This document shows, piece by piece, positions 50,881-59,995 of a stretch of 64,000 bases of DNA (position 1 is the stretch's first letter; every line of letters begins with the position of its first letter). The stretch lies in the NCBI RefSeq assembly GCF_003050905.1, contig NZ_QAOT01000010.1; one strand, written 5' to 3'. Position numbers and translations under genes: made by a program. The notes below the pieces were generated by a model that saw nothing but the letters and a program-made list of their open reading frames with translations, searched no databases and was not told the origin of the DNA. This stretch comes from Cereibacter_A azotoformans. Lineage in GTDB: Bacteria; Pseudomonadota; Alphaproteobacteria; Rhodobacterales; Rhodobacteraceae.

Positions 50881-51516
50881 CTAGTTCCGCGCGCGTTCGA
50901 CCAGCGCCTGCACCCTGGGGCCGATCTCCTCGACGATCACCGCCACGCCCTCGGTGCTGGGATGGATGCCGTCGGGCTGCATGTAACGCTGGCGCGCGTC
51001 GGGTTCGTCGAGACGGGCGGTCAGCGGCGCGAAGAAGTTGGCCTCGAGATCGGCCTCGTAGCTGCGGGCGAGGTCCGGGAAGATGGCGTCGAAGTCGCGC
51101 TTGTAGTCGGGGCCGTAGTTGCCCGGCGCCTCGAGCCCGACCAGCAGCACGGGCAGTTCGCGCGCCCTTGCCTCCTTGAGGATCGCCTCAAGGTTCGAGC
51201 GGCTGAGCCCGGGGTCGAGTCCGCGCAGCATGTCATTGCCGCCGAGGTTCACGATCATGGCATCGACCTCGGGGGTCAGGCTCCAGCCCAGCCGCGCGAG
51301 CCCCCCCGCCGTCGTGTCGCCCGAGACGCCCGCATTCACCACCTCGACGGCCTGGCCGTGGTCCCGCAGCCATTGCTGCAACTGCGGAACGAAGCCCTCT
51401 CCTTCCGGCAGTCCGTAGCCGGCGGTCAGGCTGTCGCCCAGGGCCAGCACCGTGACGTCCTCGGCGGCCAGCGACGGCATGGCCGAGAAGACAAGGGCCA
51501 GCGACATGTTGCGCAT
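50881..51516 (-). CDS. TesA-type GDSL/SGNH arylesterase
   Basis: A 211-residue secreted SGNH hydrolase. The signal peptide is about residues 1-18. Block I GDSLTAGYGL contains the nucleophile Ser, block III NLGGNDMLRG contains Asn, and the C-terminal DGIHPSTEG carries the Asp-x-x-His of the triad. It is similar to E. coli TesA (thioesterase I/lysophospholipase L1). The divergent partner is a YbbA/YbbP pair 49 bases away, as around tesA in many proteobacteria. Confidence 0.9.
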   Translation of the reverse strand: MRNMSLALVFSAMPSLAAEDVTVLALGDSLTAGYGLPEGEGFVPQLQQWLRDHGQAVEVVNAGVSGDTTAGGLARLGWSLTPEVDAMIVNLGGNDMLRGLDPGLSRSNLEAILKEARARELPVLLVGLEAPGNYGPDYKRDFDAIFPDLARSYEADLEANFFAPLTARLDEPDARQRYMQPDGIHPSTEGVAVIVEEIGPRVQALVERARN

Positions 51517-51565
51517 CGCGCGAAGCGCGCCATATCGGGGACTGAGGTTGAGAGAGGCGAGGTGC

Positions 51566-52255
51566 ATGAGCGAGACGATCCTTGCGCTGAGGGACGCGCG
51601 GCTGACGTTGGCAGGGAATGCGGGGCCGGTCGAGATCCTGAAGGGGATCGACCTGGACATCCGGCGCGGCGAGACGCTGGGTCTTGTGGGGCCTTCGGGG
51701 TCGGGCAAGTCGTCTCTCCTGATGCTGATGGGCGGGCTGGAACGCGCCACCGGCGGCTCGGTCATGGCCTTGGGCCAGGATCTGACGGCGATGGACGAGG
51801 ACCAGCTCGCGCGGTTCCGCCGGGGGAATATGGGGGTGGTCTTCCAGTCTTTCCACCTTATCCCCACCATGACGGCGCTGGAAAATGTGGCGGTGCCGCT
51901 GGAGCTTGCGGGCGTGCGCGACGCTTTCGAACGGGCCGAGGCCGAGTTGCGCGCGGTGGGGCTGGGTCGGCGGATGGATCACTATCCCTCGCAGATGTCG
52001 GGGGGCGAGCAGCAGCGGGTGGCGCTCGCCCGCGCGGCGGCTCCGCGGCCCGCGATCCTTCTGGCCGACGAGCCGACGGGCAACCTCGACGGGGTGAACG
52101 GGGCCGCGATCATGGATCTGCTCTTCGGGCTGCGTGACCGGCACGGGGCGACGCTCGTGCTCGTGACCCACGCGCCGGAGCTTGCCGCGCGCTGTGACCG
52201 GGTGGTGCGGCTGGCCGACGGGCTGGTCGCGGGCGAGGAGCGCAAGGCGGCATGA
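51566..52255 (+). CDS. YbbA-like ABC transporter ATPase (MacB/LolD class)
   Basis: A 229-residue ATPase. Walker A GPSGSGKSSL, signature MSGGEQQRVALARA and Walker B ILLADEPTGNLD are intact. It overlaps the downstream permease gene by 4 bases. The pair matches YbbA-YbbP, a mechanotransmission-type ABC system of unknown cargo, often linked to tesA. The start at 51566 (GAGAGAGGCGAGGTGC upstream) begins the family domain MSETILALRDARL. Confidence 0.9.
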   Translation: MSETILALRDARLTLAGNAGPVEILKGIDLDIRRGETLGLVGPSGSGKSSLLMLMGGLERATGGSVMALGQDLTAMDEDQLARFRRGNMGVVFQSFHLIPTMTALENVAVPLELAGVRDAFERAEAELRAVGLGRRMDHYPSQMSGGEQQRVALARAAAPRPAILLADEPTGNLDGVNGAAIMDLLFGLRDRHGATLVLVTHAPELAARCDRVVRLADGLVAGEERKAA

Positions 52256-54759
52256 GGAACGCGGCACGGATCGCGCGGCGCGAGTTGCGCGGCGGCCTTC
52301 GCGGCTTCCGCGTCTTTCTCGCCTGCCTCACGCTGGGCGTGGCCGCCATCGCGGCGGTGGGGCTGGTTCGGTCGGCCATCGAGGCCGGCCTTACCGATCA
52401 GGGCGCGGTGCTGCTGGGCGGCGACGCGCAGATGGAGTTCACCTACCGCTTCGCCACATCCGAAGAGCGCGCCTGGATGGATGAGCGGGCCGAGCGCGTC
52501 TCGGAGGTGGTCGAATTCCGCTCGATGGCCGTCGTGGGCGAAGAGCGCGCCCTGACGCAGGTCAAGGGCGTCGATGATCTCTACCCGCTGGTGGGAGAGG
52601 TGGAACTCGATCCGCCGTTCCCGCTCGAGGAGGCGCTGGCCCGCCGCGGTCTGCCCGGCGCGGTCATGGACCGGGTTCTGGCGGACCGGCTCGGGATCGG
52701 CATCGGCGAAAGCTTCCGGCTCGGCAACCAGAACTTCCGGCTCGGCGCCGTTCTGGTGCGCGAGCCCGACAGCATCACCGGAGGCTTTGCCTTCGGCCCG
52801 CGCACGCTCGTGCACAGTTCGGCCCTGGGGGCGTCGGGGCTGCTCGGCCCCGGCACGCTCTACGAGACGGAATACCGGCTCGACCTGCCGGCCGGGACCG
52901 ATCTGGCAGCGGCGCAGGCCGAGGCCGAGGCGGCCTTCCGCGACAAGGGGATGCGCTGGTCGGACAGCCGCCGCGCGAGCCCCGGCGTCGAGCGGTTCGT
53001 GGACCGGACCGGATCCTTCCTGGTCCTCGTCGGGCTGGCCGGTCTTGCGGTGGGGGGCGTCGGCATCTCGGCGGCCGTGCGGGCCTATCTCGAGGGCAAG
53101 ATCGCCACGATCGCAACGCTGCGGACCCTGGGCGCCGAGGGCAGCACGATCTTCCTGGCCTATCTGCTGCAGATCGGCGTGCTGACCGCGCTTGGCGTGG
53201 CGGCGGGCCTGCTGCTCGGGATTCTCCTGCCTCTGGCGGCCTCGCCCTTCATCGTGGCCTCGCTGCCTTTCCCGATCGCCTTCGGCATCTACCCCGCGCC
53301 GCTGGCCGAGGCGGCCTTCTACGGCATCCTGACCGCGCTGCTCTTCACGCTCTGGCCGCTGGCGCGCACCGAGGGTGTCCGTGCCGCCGCCCTCTACCGC
53401 GGCACCGGGGGCGGAGGGCGCCCGCGGTGGCCGTGGCTGCTGGCCACGGGCGCGGTGGCGGCGCTGCTCGTGGGGGGCGCGGTGGCCTTCTCGGGCACGG
53501 CGCTTCTCGCGCTCGGATCGGCGGGCGGAATTGCAGGGGCGCTGGCGGTGCTGGCGCTGGCCGCGCTTGCGCTGCGTCGCGCCGCACGGCGGGCCGCGCG
53601 CTCGCGCCTTGCCCGCGGGCGCACGGCGCTGCGTCTTGCGCTCTCCTCGATCGGCGGACCGCGGGAAGAGGCGGCGTCCGTCATCCTGTCGCTCGGCCTC
53701 GGCCTCTCGGTGCTGGCCGCCGTGGGCCAGATCGACGCCAACCTCCGCTCGGCGATTTCGCGCGACCTGCCCGAGCGCGCGCCGTCCTACTTCTTCGTGG
53801 ACATCCAGCAGGACCAGATCGACGGCTTCCTCGGCCGGCTTGAGGCCGACGCCGAGGTGAGCCGCGTCGATGCGGCGCCCATGCTGCGGGGCGTCCTCAC
53901 CCGGATCAATGGCACGCCCGCGCGCGAGGTGGCGGGCGAGCACTGGGTCGTGCGGGGGGACCGCGGCATCTCTTACGCCGCCCGACCCGACGAGACCGCG
54001 CGGGTGGTGGCGGGCACCTTCTGGCCCGAGGATTATCAGGGGCCGCCGCAGGTGTCCTTTGCCGCTGAAGAGGCCGCCGAGATCGGCCTCAAGCTCGGAG
54101 ACCGGCTGACCGTCAACATCCTGGGCCGCGACATCGAGGCCGAGATCACATCCCTGCGCGAGGTGGATTTCTCGTCGGCCGGCATGGGGTTCGTGATGGT
54201 GATGAACCCGGCCGCCCTTCAGGGCGCGCCCCACACCTTCATCGCCACCGTCTATGCCGAGCCGCAGGCCGAGGGCCGCATCCTTCGGGAGCTGGCCTCG
54301 GACTATCCCAACATCACCGCCATCCGCGTCAAGGATGCGATCGACCGGGTGAGCGAGGCGCTCTCGGCCATCGCCACGGCGACGGCCTGGGCCGCGGCGG
54401 CGACGCTGGTGACGGGCCTTGTGGTGCTGATCGGCGCCGCTGCGGCGGGCGAGCGCGGGCGGATCTACGAGGCGGCCGTGCTGAAGACGCTCGGGGCCAC
54501 GCGGGGCCGGATCCTCGCGAGCTTCGCGCTGCGCTCGGGGCTTCTGGGGGCGGCGGCGGGACTTGTGGCCATCCTCGCCGGAGGTCTGGCCGGATGGGCC
54601 GTGATGACCTTCGTCATGCAGGCCAGCTATCGGTTCGAGCCCGTCTCGGCGCTGGCCATCGTCGCCGGCGGCGTGGTCGCCACGCTGCTCGCGGGCCTTG
54701 GCTTTGCGTTGCGCCCGCTGCGGGCGCGGCCTGCGCAAGTTCTCCGTTCATCGGAGTGA
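52252..54759 (+). CDS. YbbP-like FtsX-family ABC transporter permease
   Basis: An 835-residue permease with a first helix near residues 15-40, a large periplasmic MacB-like domain, two FtsX-type membrane blocks (about 260-450 and 700-820) and a second periplasmic domain in between. AVLKTLGATRGRILASF near the C-terminus and TLRTLGAEGSTIF near residue 280 are the typical coupling helices facing the ATPase. It should extrude or push a lipid-linked or envelope substrate. Cargo is unknown. Confidence 0.9.
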   Translation: MRNAARIARRELRGGLRGFRVFLACLTLGVAAIAAVGLVRSAIEAGLTDQGAVLLGGDAQMEFTYRFATSEERAWMDERAERVSEVVEFRSMAVVGEERALTQVKGVDDLYPLVGEVELDPPFPLEEALARRGLPGAVMDRVLADRLGIGIGESFRLGNQNFRLGAVLVREPDSITGGFAFGPRTLVHSSALGASGLLGPGTLYETEYRLDLPAGTDLAAAQAEAEAAFRDKGMRWSDSRRASPGVERFVDRTGSFLVLVGLAGLAVGGVGISAAVRAYLEGKIATIATLRTLGAEGSTIFLAYLLQIGVLTALGVAAGLLLGILLPLAASPFIVASLPFPIAFGIYPAPLAEAAFYGILTALLFTLWPLARTEGVRAAALYRGTGGGGRPRWPWLLATGAVAALLVGGAVAFSGTALLALGSAGGIAGALAVLALAALALRRAARRAARSRLARGRTALRLALSSIGGPREEAASVILSLGLGLSVLAAVGQIDANLRSAISRDLPERAPSYFFVDIQQDQIDGFLGRLEADAEVSRVDAAPMLRGVLTRINGTPAREVAGEHWVVRGDRGISYAARPDETARVVAGTFWPEDYQGPPQVSFAAEEAAEIGLKLGDRLTVNILGRDIEAEITSLREVDFSSAGMGFVMVMNPAALQGAPHTFIATVYAEPQAEGRILRELASDYPNITAIRVKDAIDRVSEALSAIATATAWAAAATLVTGLVVLIGAAAAGERGRIYEAAVLKTLGATRGRILASFALRSGLLGAAAGLVAILAGGLAGWAVMTFVMQASYRFEPVSALAIVAGGVVATLLAGLGFALRPLRARPAQVLRSSE

Positions 54760-54825
54760 GATAGCGGGAACCATTTCCCTTCCTGTGCGTTGTCAGGTGT
54801 TTCCTTGGGGGGAGACTTTGGGGTG

Positions 54826-55179
54826 ATGGTCAAGATGAAAGACAAGAGTATCGATCTTACACCGCCGCCGGAGGTCGCTTCGGTGGCGGAGAAGGGGCTC
54901 GAACTCCGCCGGAAGTACAAGCGGGGGGGCACCAATGTGGGTGTCGCACGGGCGCGCGATCTGAAGGGGCGCAAGTCGCTGTCCCCTCAGACGATCAAGC
55001 GGATGGTGAACTTCTTCGACCGGCAGGAAGTGCACAAGCAGGACGAGAACTTCGGCAACGAGGAGGATCCGTCGCCGGAATATGTCGGCTGGTTGCTGTG
55101 GGGGGGCGATCCGGGCCGCGAGTGGGCGCAACGGAAAAAGGCCGAGCTTGTGGATTCCGCCGGCAAGGTGAAGAACTGA
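54826..55179 (+). CDS. Phage-like orphan protein (stand-alone DNA-binding-like domain)
   Basis: A 117-residue basic protein. The central part KRGGTNVGVARARDLKGR, then LSPQTIKRMVNFFDRQEV, and later PEYVGWLLWGGDPGREWA resemble a small domain common in phage and prophage structural or protease polyproteins, where it stands before or after the main domain. Here it is alone, with no phage gene nearby. A tRNA-Gly gene is 142 bases downstream. The start is uncertain: ATG at 54826 or 54835, with a GGGGGGAG upstream. Function unknown; the phage relation is from memory of the family pattern. Confidence 0.65.
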   Translation: MVKMKDKSIDLTPPPEVASVAEKGLELRRKYKRGGTNVGVARARDLKGRKSLSPQTIKRMVNFFDRQEVHKQDENFGNEEDPSPEYVGWLLWGGDPGREWAQRKKAELVDSAGKVKN

Positions 55180-55320
55180 TCCGGCGCGCGCGATCTTCGC
55201 GTGTGCACGACGCCCATCATCGCGACGCTCGGGGCGCTGGCACTGCTGGCGCCTCTTGCATTTGGCCCATGACAAGGCCGCAGGTCTATGGGCTTGGCCC
55301 GACACTGAATCAAGGGGGCT

Positions 55321-55396
55321 TGGAGCGGACGACGAGGTTCGAACTCGCGACATCCTGCTTGGAAGGCAGGTGCTCTACCAACTGAGCTACGTCCGC
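55321..55396 (-). tRNA. tRNA-Gly (anticodon UCC)
   Basis: Folds into a full cloverleaf on the minus strand: acceptor GCGGACG / CGTCCGC, D arm AGCTCAGTTGGTAGAGC, anticodon stem CCTGC / GCAGG with loop CTTCCAA (anticodon TCC), and T arm with GTTCGAA. The discriminator is T, as usual for bacterial tRNA-Gly, and CCA is encoded. It reads glycine GGA and GGG codons. Confidence 0.95.
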
Positions 55397-55513
55397 ATGA
55401 TGAAGGGGTGGCAGAGCGCCACCGGCTTCACCCGGTGCTCATACCGCAGTCTTCGCCCGCGTTCAAGGGTTCCGGCCTCGTGCCATGCCCGTGAGGTCGA
55501 GGCCGGATGCGGG

Positions 55514-56749
55514 TCAGCCCCCCAGTCTGCGAAGCAGGCCGAGCGAGGGCTGCCCCGTTACGGGCAGGCCGTTGGCCGCCTCGTAGGCGGAAATCGCACC
55601 CTGGCTTCTGGAGCCGATCACCCCGTCCGTCCCGCCGGTGTCGTATCCCGCGGCGGTCAGACGGCGCTGAAGCTCCTGGCGGTCCCGCATGGTCATGCCG
55701 CGGGCATCGGGCGGGAAGCTGCCCCGGATCGGGGGACGGCCGCGCAGGCGGTCCGAGAGATGGCCGACCCCGATGACGTAATTCTCGGCGTTGTTGTAGC
55801 GCGTGATGACGGTGAAGTTGCGGAACACCATGAAGGCCGGACCCGCGAGGCCCATCGGGATCAGGATCGAGGCGGGGCCGTGGTCCGGCACGGCCCGCCC
55901 GTCCATGTCGCGCACCCCGAGGCTCGCCCAGGCCGAGGGGCTGCGGGTCGTGCCGCGCCCGGCCAGGCCGGGATTGAAGCCCGCAGGCGGTTGCACCTCG
56001 ACGCCCCAGGGCTGGCCCCGCTGCCATCCCGAGCGCGAGAGATAGGCCGCGGCCGAGGCCAGCGCGTCGGTCGGATCGTCCGACCAGATGTCGCGCCGGC
56101 CGTCTCCGTCGAAATCCACCGCATAGGCGAGGTAGGAGGTGGGGATGAACTGGGTGTGGCCCATCGCGCCGGCCCAGCTGCCGGTCAGGTGCGCCGGATC
56201 GGTGTCGCCCGCCTGCACGATCTTGAGGGCTGCGATCAGCTGGCTCTCGAAGAAGGCGCCCCGGCGGCCGTCGAAGGCCAGGGTGGAGAGCGCCGAGATG
56301 ACAGGCACATCGCCGCGGCGCTCGCCGTAGCGGCTTTCGAGGCCCCAGACCGCCGTCACGACCTCGGCCTCGACGCCGTAGCGGGCTTCGATGCGCGACA
56401 GCACGGCCGCGTGGCGGGCAAGGGCCGCCCGGCCCAGGGCGATCCGCTCGTCGGAGGCGGCGATGGCCAGATAATCTTCGGTCGTCCGCGTGAACTCGGT
56501 CTGGTTGCGGTCGCGTTCGATGACCTGCGGCAGGAAGCCCGCGCCGCGAAAGGCGCGGTCGAACGTGTCCGGGGCGATGCCGGCGCCGAGCGCCCGCGGC
56601 CGGAAGCCCGCCACCCATGCGTCCCATGCCGGGTTCGGCACCGCGCGCATGGCGGGCTCCGGAGCGGGGGAGAGACCCACGCCGCCGCCGCAACCCGCCA
56701 AGCCCGCCGCCAGAAGCCCGAGCATCATCATCCGCCGCGTTGCCTGCAT
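55514..56749 (-). CDS. MltB-type lytic murein transglycosylase, lipoprotein
   Basis: A 411-residue lipoprotein with lipobox LAGC (C20). The SLT_2/MltB domain follows: the catalytic Glu is in VWGLESRYGERRGDVP near residue 137. The C-terminal part (about 345-405) is a peptidoglycan-binding_1 domain (LQRRLTAAGYDTGGTDGVIG). It cleaves glycan strands with formation of 1,6-anhydromuramic ends. The start at 56749 follows CAGGAGAGCGGG. Periplasm-facing, outer-membrane anchored. Confidence 0.9.
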   Translation of the reverse strand: MQATRRMMMLGLLAAGLAGCGGGVGLSPAPEPAMRAVPNPAWDAWVAGFRPRALGAGIAPDTFDRAFRGAGFLPQVIERDRNQTEFTRTTEDYLAIAASDERIALGRAALARHAAVLSRIEARYGVEAEVVTAVWGLESRYGERRGDVPVISALSTLAFDGRRGAFFESQLIAALKIVQAGDTDPAHLTGSWAGAMGHTQFIPTSYLAYAVDFDGDGRRDIWSDDPTDALASAAAYLSRSGWQRGQPWGVEVQPPAGFNPGLAGRGTTRSPSAWASLGVRDMDGRAVPDHGPASILIPMGLAGPAFMVFRNFTVITRYNNAENYVIGVGHLSDRLRGRPPIRGSFPPDARGMTMRDRQELQRRLTAAGYDTGGTDGVIGSRSQGAISAYEAANGLPVTGQPSLGLLRRLGG

Positions 56750-56896
56750 CCCGCTCTCCTGTGATCTTGTTGGTTCTGCCTCGGCTCCCGAGCCTATCCG
56801 AAACCGCAAGGGCCGCAAATCGCTTCGGCGAGCGGTTGCCGAAGGGCGGGTGCTTGGTCGCAGGCCAGATGTCGCCCCAAAGACCCGCGAGCGTTG

Positions 56897-57106
56897 CTAC
56901 TTCTTGCGGAGGGCTTGGGGCTTGTGGGCGGCCTTCGCGCCGGTCTTGTCGCTCTGAACCACATACTGCGGATCGTCGGGCGACGCCGAGACCTTGTGTC
57001 CCTTGATCTTGGTGTCGCGGGTCTGCTTCTTCACGATCCGGCCCTCGGTCTCCCCCTGGCTCGTGTTCCAGGCTACCTTGTCGCCCTGCCTGAGTTCCTT
57101 CGCCAT
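56897..57106 (-). CDS. DUF2945 (HVA1/TUDOR-like) small protein
   Basis: A 69-residue basic protein of the DUF2945 family, with KELRQGDKVAWNTSQGETEG at the start and VSASPDDPQYVVQSDKTG further on, both typical. It is predicted to be a small SH3/Tudor-like barrel. The start at 57106 follows GGAAGAGGGTG. It stands alone between the transglycosylase and the dpp operon. Function unknown. Confidence 0.8.
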   Translation of the reverse strand: MAKELRQGDKVAWNTSQGETEGRIVKKQTRDTKIKGHKVSASPDDPQYVVQSDKTGAKAAHKPQALRKK

Positions 57107-57314
57107 CACCCTCTTCCTTGCGGACCTGCGGCGGACCGTCGCTGCCCGCTTTGCGGAACGCAAATAGTCAATGCAGGTTCCCATTTTGCCGCGGAGCCGC
57201 TACGTCATGCTTGAGAATCGGCCTTGCAAACGTTCTCACGACGGCATTTGATCCGCTCCGAGGCGCCGCTCGTTCGCAAGAAGACGGCACTTCCAACATG
57301 ATGGAGGTTCACCC

Positions 57315-58913
57315 ATGAGATTCGCTCATCTGCTGGCCGCGTCGTCGCTGGCCCTGATGGCTGCTGCCGGAGCCCACGCCAAGACGCTGGTCTATTGCTC
57401 GGAAGGTTCGCCGGAGGGCTTCGACGCCGCACCCTACACGTCCGGCACCACCTTCGACGCCGCGAGTCAGACCGTTTACAACCAGCTGGTCGAGTTCAAG
57501 CCGGGCACGACCGAGATCGCCCCGGGGCTTGCCGAAAGCTATGAGATCTCGGACGACGGGCTGGAATACACCTTCCGCCTGCGTCCGGGCGTCAAGTTCC
57601 ACACCACCGACTTCTTCACGCCCACGCGCGACCTGAACGCCGATGACGTGATCTTCTCGTTCCTGCGCCAGGGCGATGAGGAAAACCCGTGGCACCAGTA
57701 TGTGACCGGGATCACCTACGAATATTACAGCGGCATGGAAATGCCGACCGTGATCAAGGAGATCCAGAAGGTCGATGACCTGACGGTGAAGTTCGTCCTG
57801 ACCCGTCCCGAGGCGCCCTTCCTCGCGAACCTCGCGATGGACTTCGCCTCGATCCTGTCGAAGGAATATGCCGACAAGCTCGAGGCCGAGAACCGCAAGG
57901 AAGACCTCAACAACGCCCCCGTCGGCACCGGCCCGTTCAAGTTCGTGGCCTACCAGAAGGACGCGGTGATCCGCTACCAGGCCCATGACGACTACTGGGC
58001 CGGCCGCGAGAAGATCGACGACCTGATCTTCGCCATCACCCCCGACCCGGCGGTGCGCATGCAGAAGCTGCAGGCCGGCGAATGCCACATCATGCCCTAT
58101 CCGGCGCCCGCCGACATCGAGGCGCTGAAGGCCGACCCGAACCTGCAGGTGATGGAGCAGCCGGGCCTGAACGTGGCCTATCTCGCCTACAACACCACCA
58201 TCGCGCCCTTCGACAACCCCGATGTGCGGCGCGCGCTCAACATGGCGCTGAACAAGGAGGCTGTCCTTGACGCCGTGTTCCAGGGCACGGGGCAGGTGGC
58301 CAAGAACCCGATCCCGCCGACCATGTGGAGCTACAACGACGCGGTCGAGGAGAACCCCTACGATCCCGAGGCCGCCAAGGCGCTTCTGGCCGAGGCCGGG
58401 GTCTCGGATCTCTCGATGGAGATCTGGGCCATGCCGGTGCAGCGGCCCTACATGCCGAACGCGCGCCGCACGGCCGAGCTGATGCAGGAAGACCTGGCCA
58501 AGATCGGCGTCAACGTCGAGATCGTCTCGTACGAGTGGGGCGAGTATCTGAAGAAATCGACCGACCCGGCCCGCAAGGGCGCGGTGATCCTCGGCTGGAC
58601 GGGCGACAACGGCGACCCGGACAACTTCCTCGGCGTGCTTCTGGGCTGCGCGGCCACCGGCGACGGCGGCGCGAACCGGGCCCAGTGGTGCAACAAGGAG
58701 TTCGACGACCTGATCCAGAAGGCGAAGGTCACGGCGGATCAGGACGAGCGCGCCAAACTCTACGAAGAGGCGCAACTCGTCTTCAAGCGCGAGAACCCCT
58801 GGGCCACCATCGCCCATTCGACGGTCTTCATGCCGATGTCGAAGAAGGTCTCGGGCTATGTGATGAACCCGCTGGGCAAACACGGCTTCTCGGGCGTCGA
58901 TATCGAAGAGTGA
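57315..58913 (+). CDS. dppA: Peptide ABC transporter substrate-binding protein DppA-like
   Basis: A 532-residue periplasmic protein of the SBP_bac_5 family with a signal peptide (about 1-22, ending AHA). The layout KTLVYCSEGSPEGFDAAPYT, then ERAKLYEEAQLVFKRENPW at the C-terminus is close to E. coli DppA and its heme/dipeptide-binding relatives. It captures dipeptides, and possibly heme or 5-aminolevulinate as DppA can. It is first in a five-gene operon and separated from dppB by 67 bases with a strong hairpin. Confidence 0.92.
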   Translation: MRFAHLLAASSLALMAAAGAHAKTLVYCSEGSPEGFDAAPYTSGTTFDAASQTVYNQLVEFKPGTTEIAPGLAESYEISDDGLEYTFRLRPGVKFHTTDFFTPTRDLNADDVIFSFLRQGDEENPWHQYVTGITYEYYSGMEMPTVIKEIQKVDDLTVKFVLTRPEAPFLANLAMDFASILSKEYADKLEAENRKEDLNNAPVGTGPFKFVAYQKDAVIRYQAHDDYWAGREKIDDLIFAITPDPAVRMQKLQAGECHIMPYPAPADIEALKADPNLQVMEQPGLNVAYLAYNTTIAPFDNPDVRRALNMALNKEAVLDAVFQGTGQVAKNPIPPTMWSYNDAVEENPYDPEAAKALLAEAGVSDLSMEIWAMPVQRPYMPNARRTAELMQEDLAKIGVNVEIVSYEWGEYLKKSTDPARKGAVILGWTGDNGDPDNFLGVLLGCAATGDGGANRAQWCNKEFDDLIQKAKVTADQDERAKLYEEAQLVFKRENPWATIAHSTVFMPMSKKVSGYVMNPLGKHGFSGVDIEE

Positions 58914-58933
58914 AACGGCTAAAGTAACGGGCA

Positions 58934-58960
58934 GGCGCGTCGGGAGGATCCCGGCGCGCC
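58934..58960 (+). promoter_or_regulatory. Intercistronic hairpin between dppA and dppB
   Basis: 12-bp stem (GGCGCGTCGGGA with one G-U pair) and a 3-base loop, 20 bases after the dppA stop, followed by TCTCATCATT. Probably a partial terminator or 3' stabiliser that lets the binding protein be made in excess over the permeases. Confidence 0.6.
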
Positions 58961-58980
58961 TCTCATCATTCAGGGTTCAG

Positions 58981-59988
58981 ATGATCAGATTCCTCATCGG
59001 CAAGCTTGCCTATCTGATACCGACCTTCATCGGCATCACCATCGTGGCCTTCGGCTTCGTGCGGCTGTTGCCGGGCGATCCGGTGCTGCTGATGGCGGGC
59101 GAGCGTGGCATCACGCCCGAGCGTCATGCGCAGCTCTCGGCCCAGCTCGGCTTCGACCGCCCGATCTGGGTCCAGTATTTCGACTTTCTGGGAAATCTCT
59201 TCCAGGGCGACTTCGGCCTGTCGCTGACCACCAAGAAGCCGGTCCTGACCGAGTTCCTGACGCTCTTCCCGGCGACGGTCGAGCTTGGGCTTGTGGCGGT
59301 CACGCTGGCCACGCTGATCGGCATTCCGCTGGGCGTCTTCGCCGCGATCAAGCGGGGCAGCTGGTTCGACCAGATCTCGATGGGAACGGCGCTGGTGGGC
59401 TATTCCATGCCGATCTTCTGGTGGGGCCTGCTGCTCATCATCTTCTTCTCGGGCATCCTGCGCTGGACGCCGGTCTCGGGGCGGATCGACCTGCTCTACT
59501 ACTTCCCGAACGGCACGGGCTTCATGCTCTACGATTCGCTCGTTTCGGGGCAGAAGGGCGCCTTCACTTCGGCGGTGCGCCACCTGATCCTGCCGGCGAT
59601 CGTGCTGGCGACGATCCCGATGGCGGTCATCGCGCGCCAGTCGCGCTCGGCCATGCTCGAGGTGCTGGGCGAGGACTATGTCCGCACCGCGCGCGCCAAG
59701 GGCATGAGCCCGTTCCGCGTGATCTCGGTCCATGCGCTGAGGAACGCGCTGATCCCGGTTGTCACGACGATCGGCCTGCAGGTGGGCGTGGTGATGGCCG
59801 GCGCCATCCTGACCGAGACGATCTTCTCCTGGCCCGGCATCGGCAAGTGGATGATCGATTCCATCTCGCGCCGCGACTATCCGTCGGTGCAGGGGGGCCT
59901 CCTGCTCATGGCGGGCGTCGTGATGGTGGTGAACCTGATCGTCGATCTGCTCTACGGGGTGATCAACCCCCGCATCCGTCATTCGTGA
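58981..59988 (+). CDS. dppB: Peptide ABC transporter permease DppB-like
   Basis: A 335-residue inner membrane permease with six helices. The first helix starts at residue 5 and is followed by FVRLLPGDPVLLMAGE, typical of DppB/OppB. The EAA loop reads VLGEDYVRTARAKGMSP, which contacts the ATPases. It forms the channel with dppC. Confidence 0.93.
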   Translation: MIRFLIGKLAYLIPTFIGITIVAFGFVRLLPGDPVLLMAGERGITPERHAQLSAQLGFDRPIWVQYFDFLGNLFQGDFGLSLTTKKPVLTEFLTLFPATVELGLVAVTLATLIGIPLGVFAAIKRGSWFDQISMGTALVGYSMPIFWWGLLLIIFFSGILRWTPVSGRIDLLYYFPNGTGFMLYDSLVSGQKGAFTSAVRHLILPAIVLATIPMAVIARQSRSAMLEVLGEDYVRTARAKGMSPFRVISVHALRNALIPVVTTIGLQVGVVMAGAILTETIFSWPGIGKWMIDSISRRDYPSVQGGLLLMAGVVMVVNLIVDLLYGVINPRIRHS

Positions 59989-59995
59989 GGGTTCC

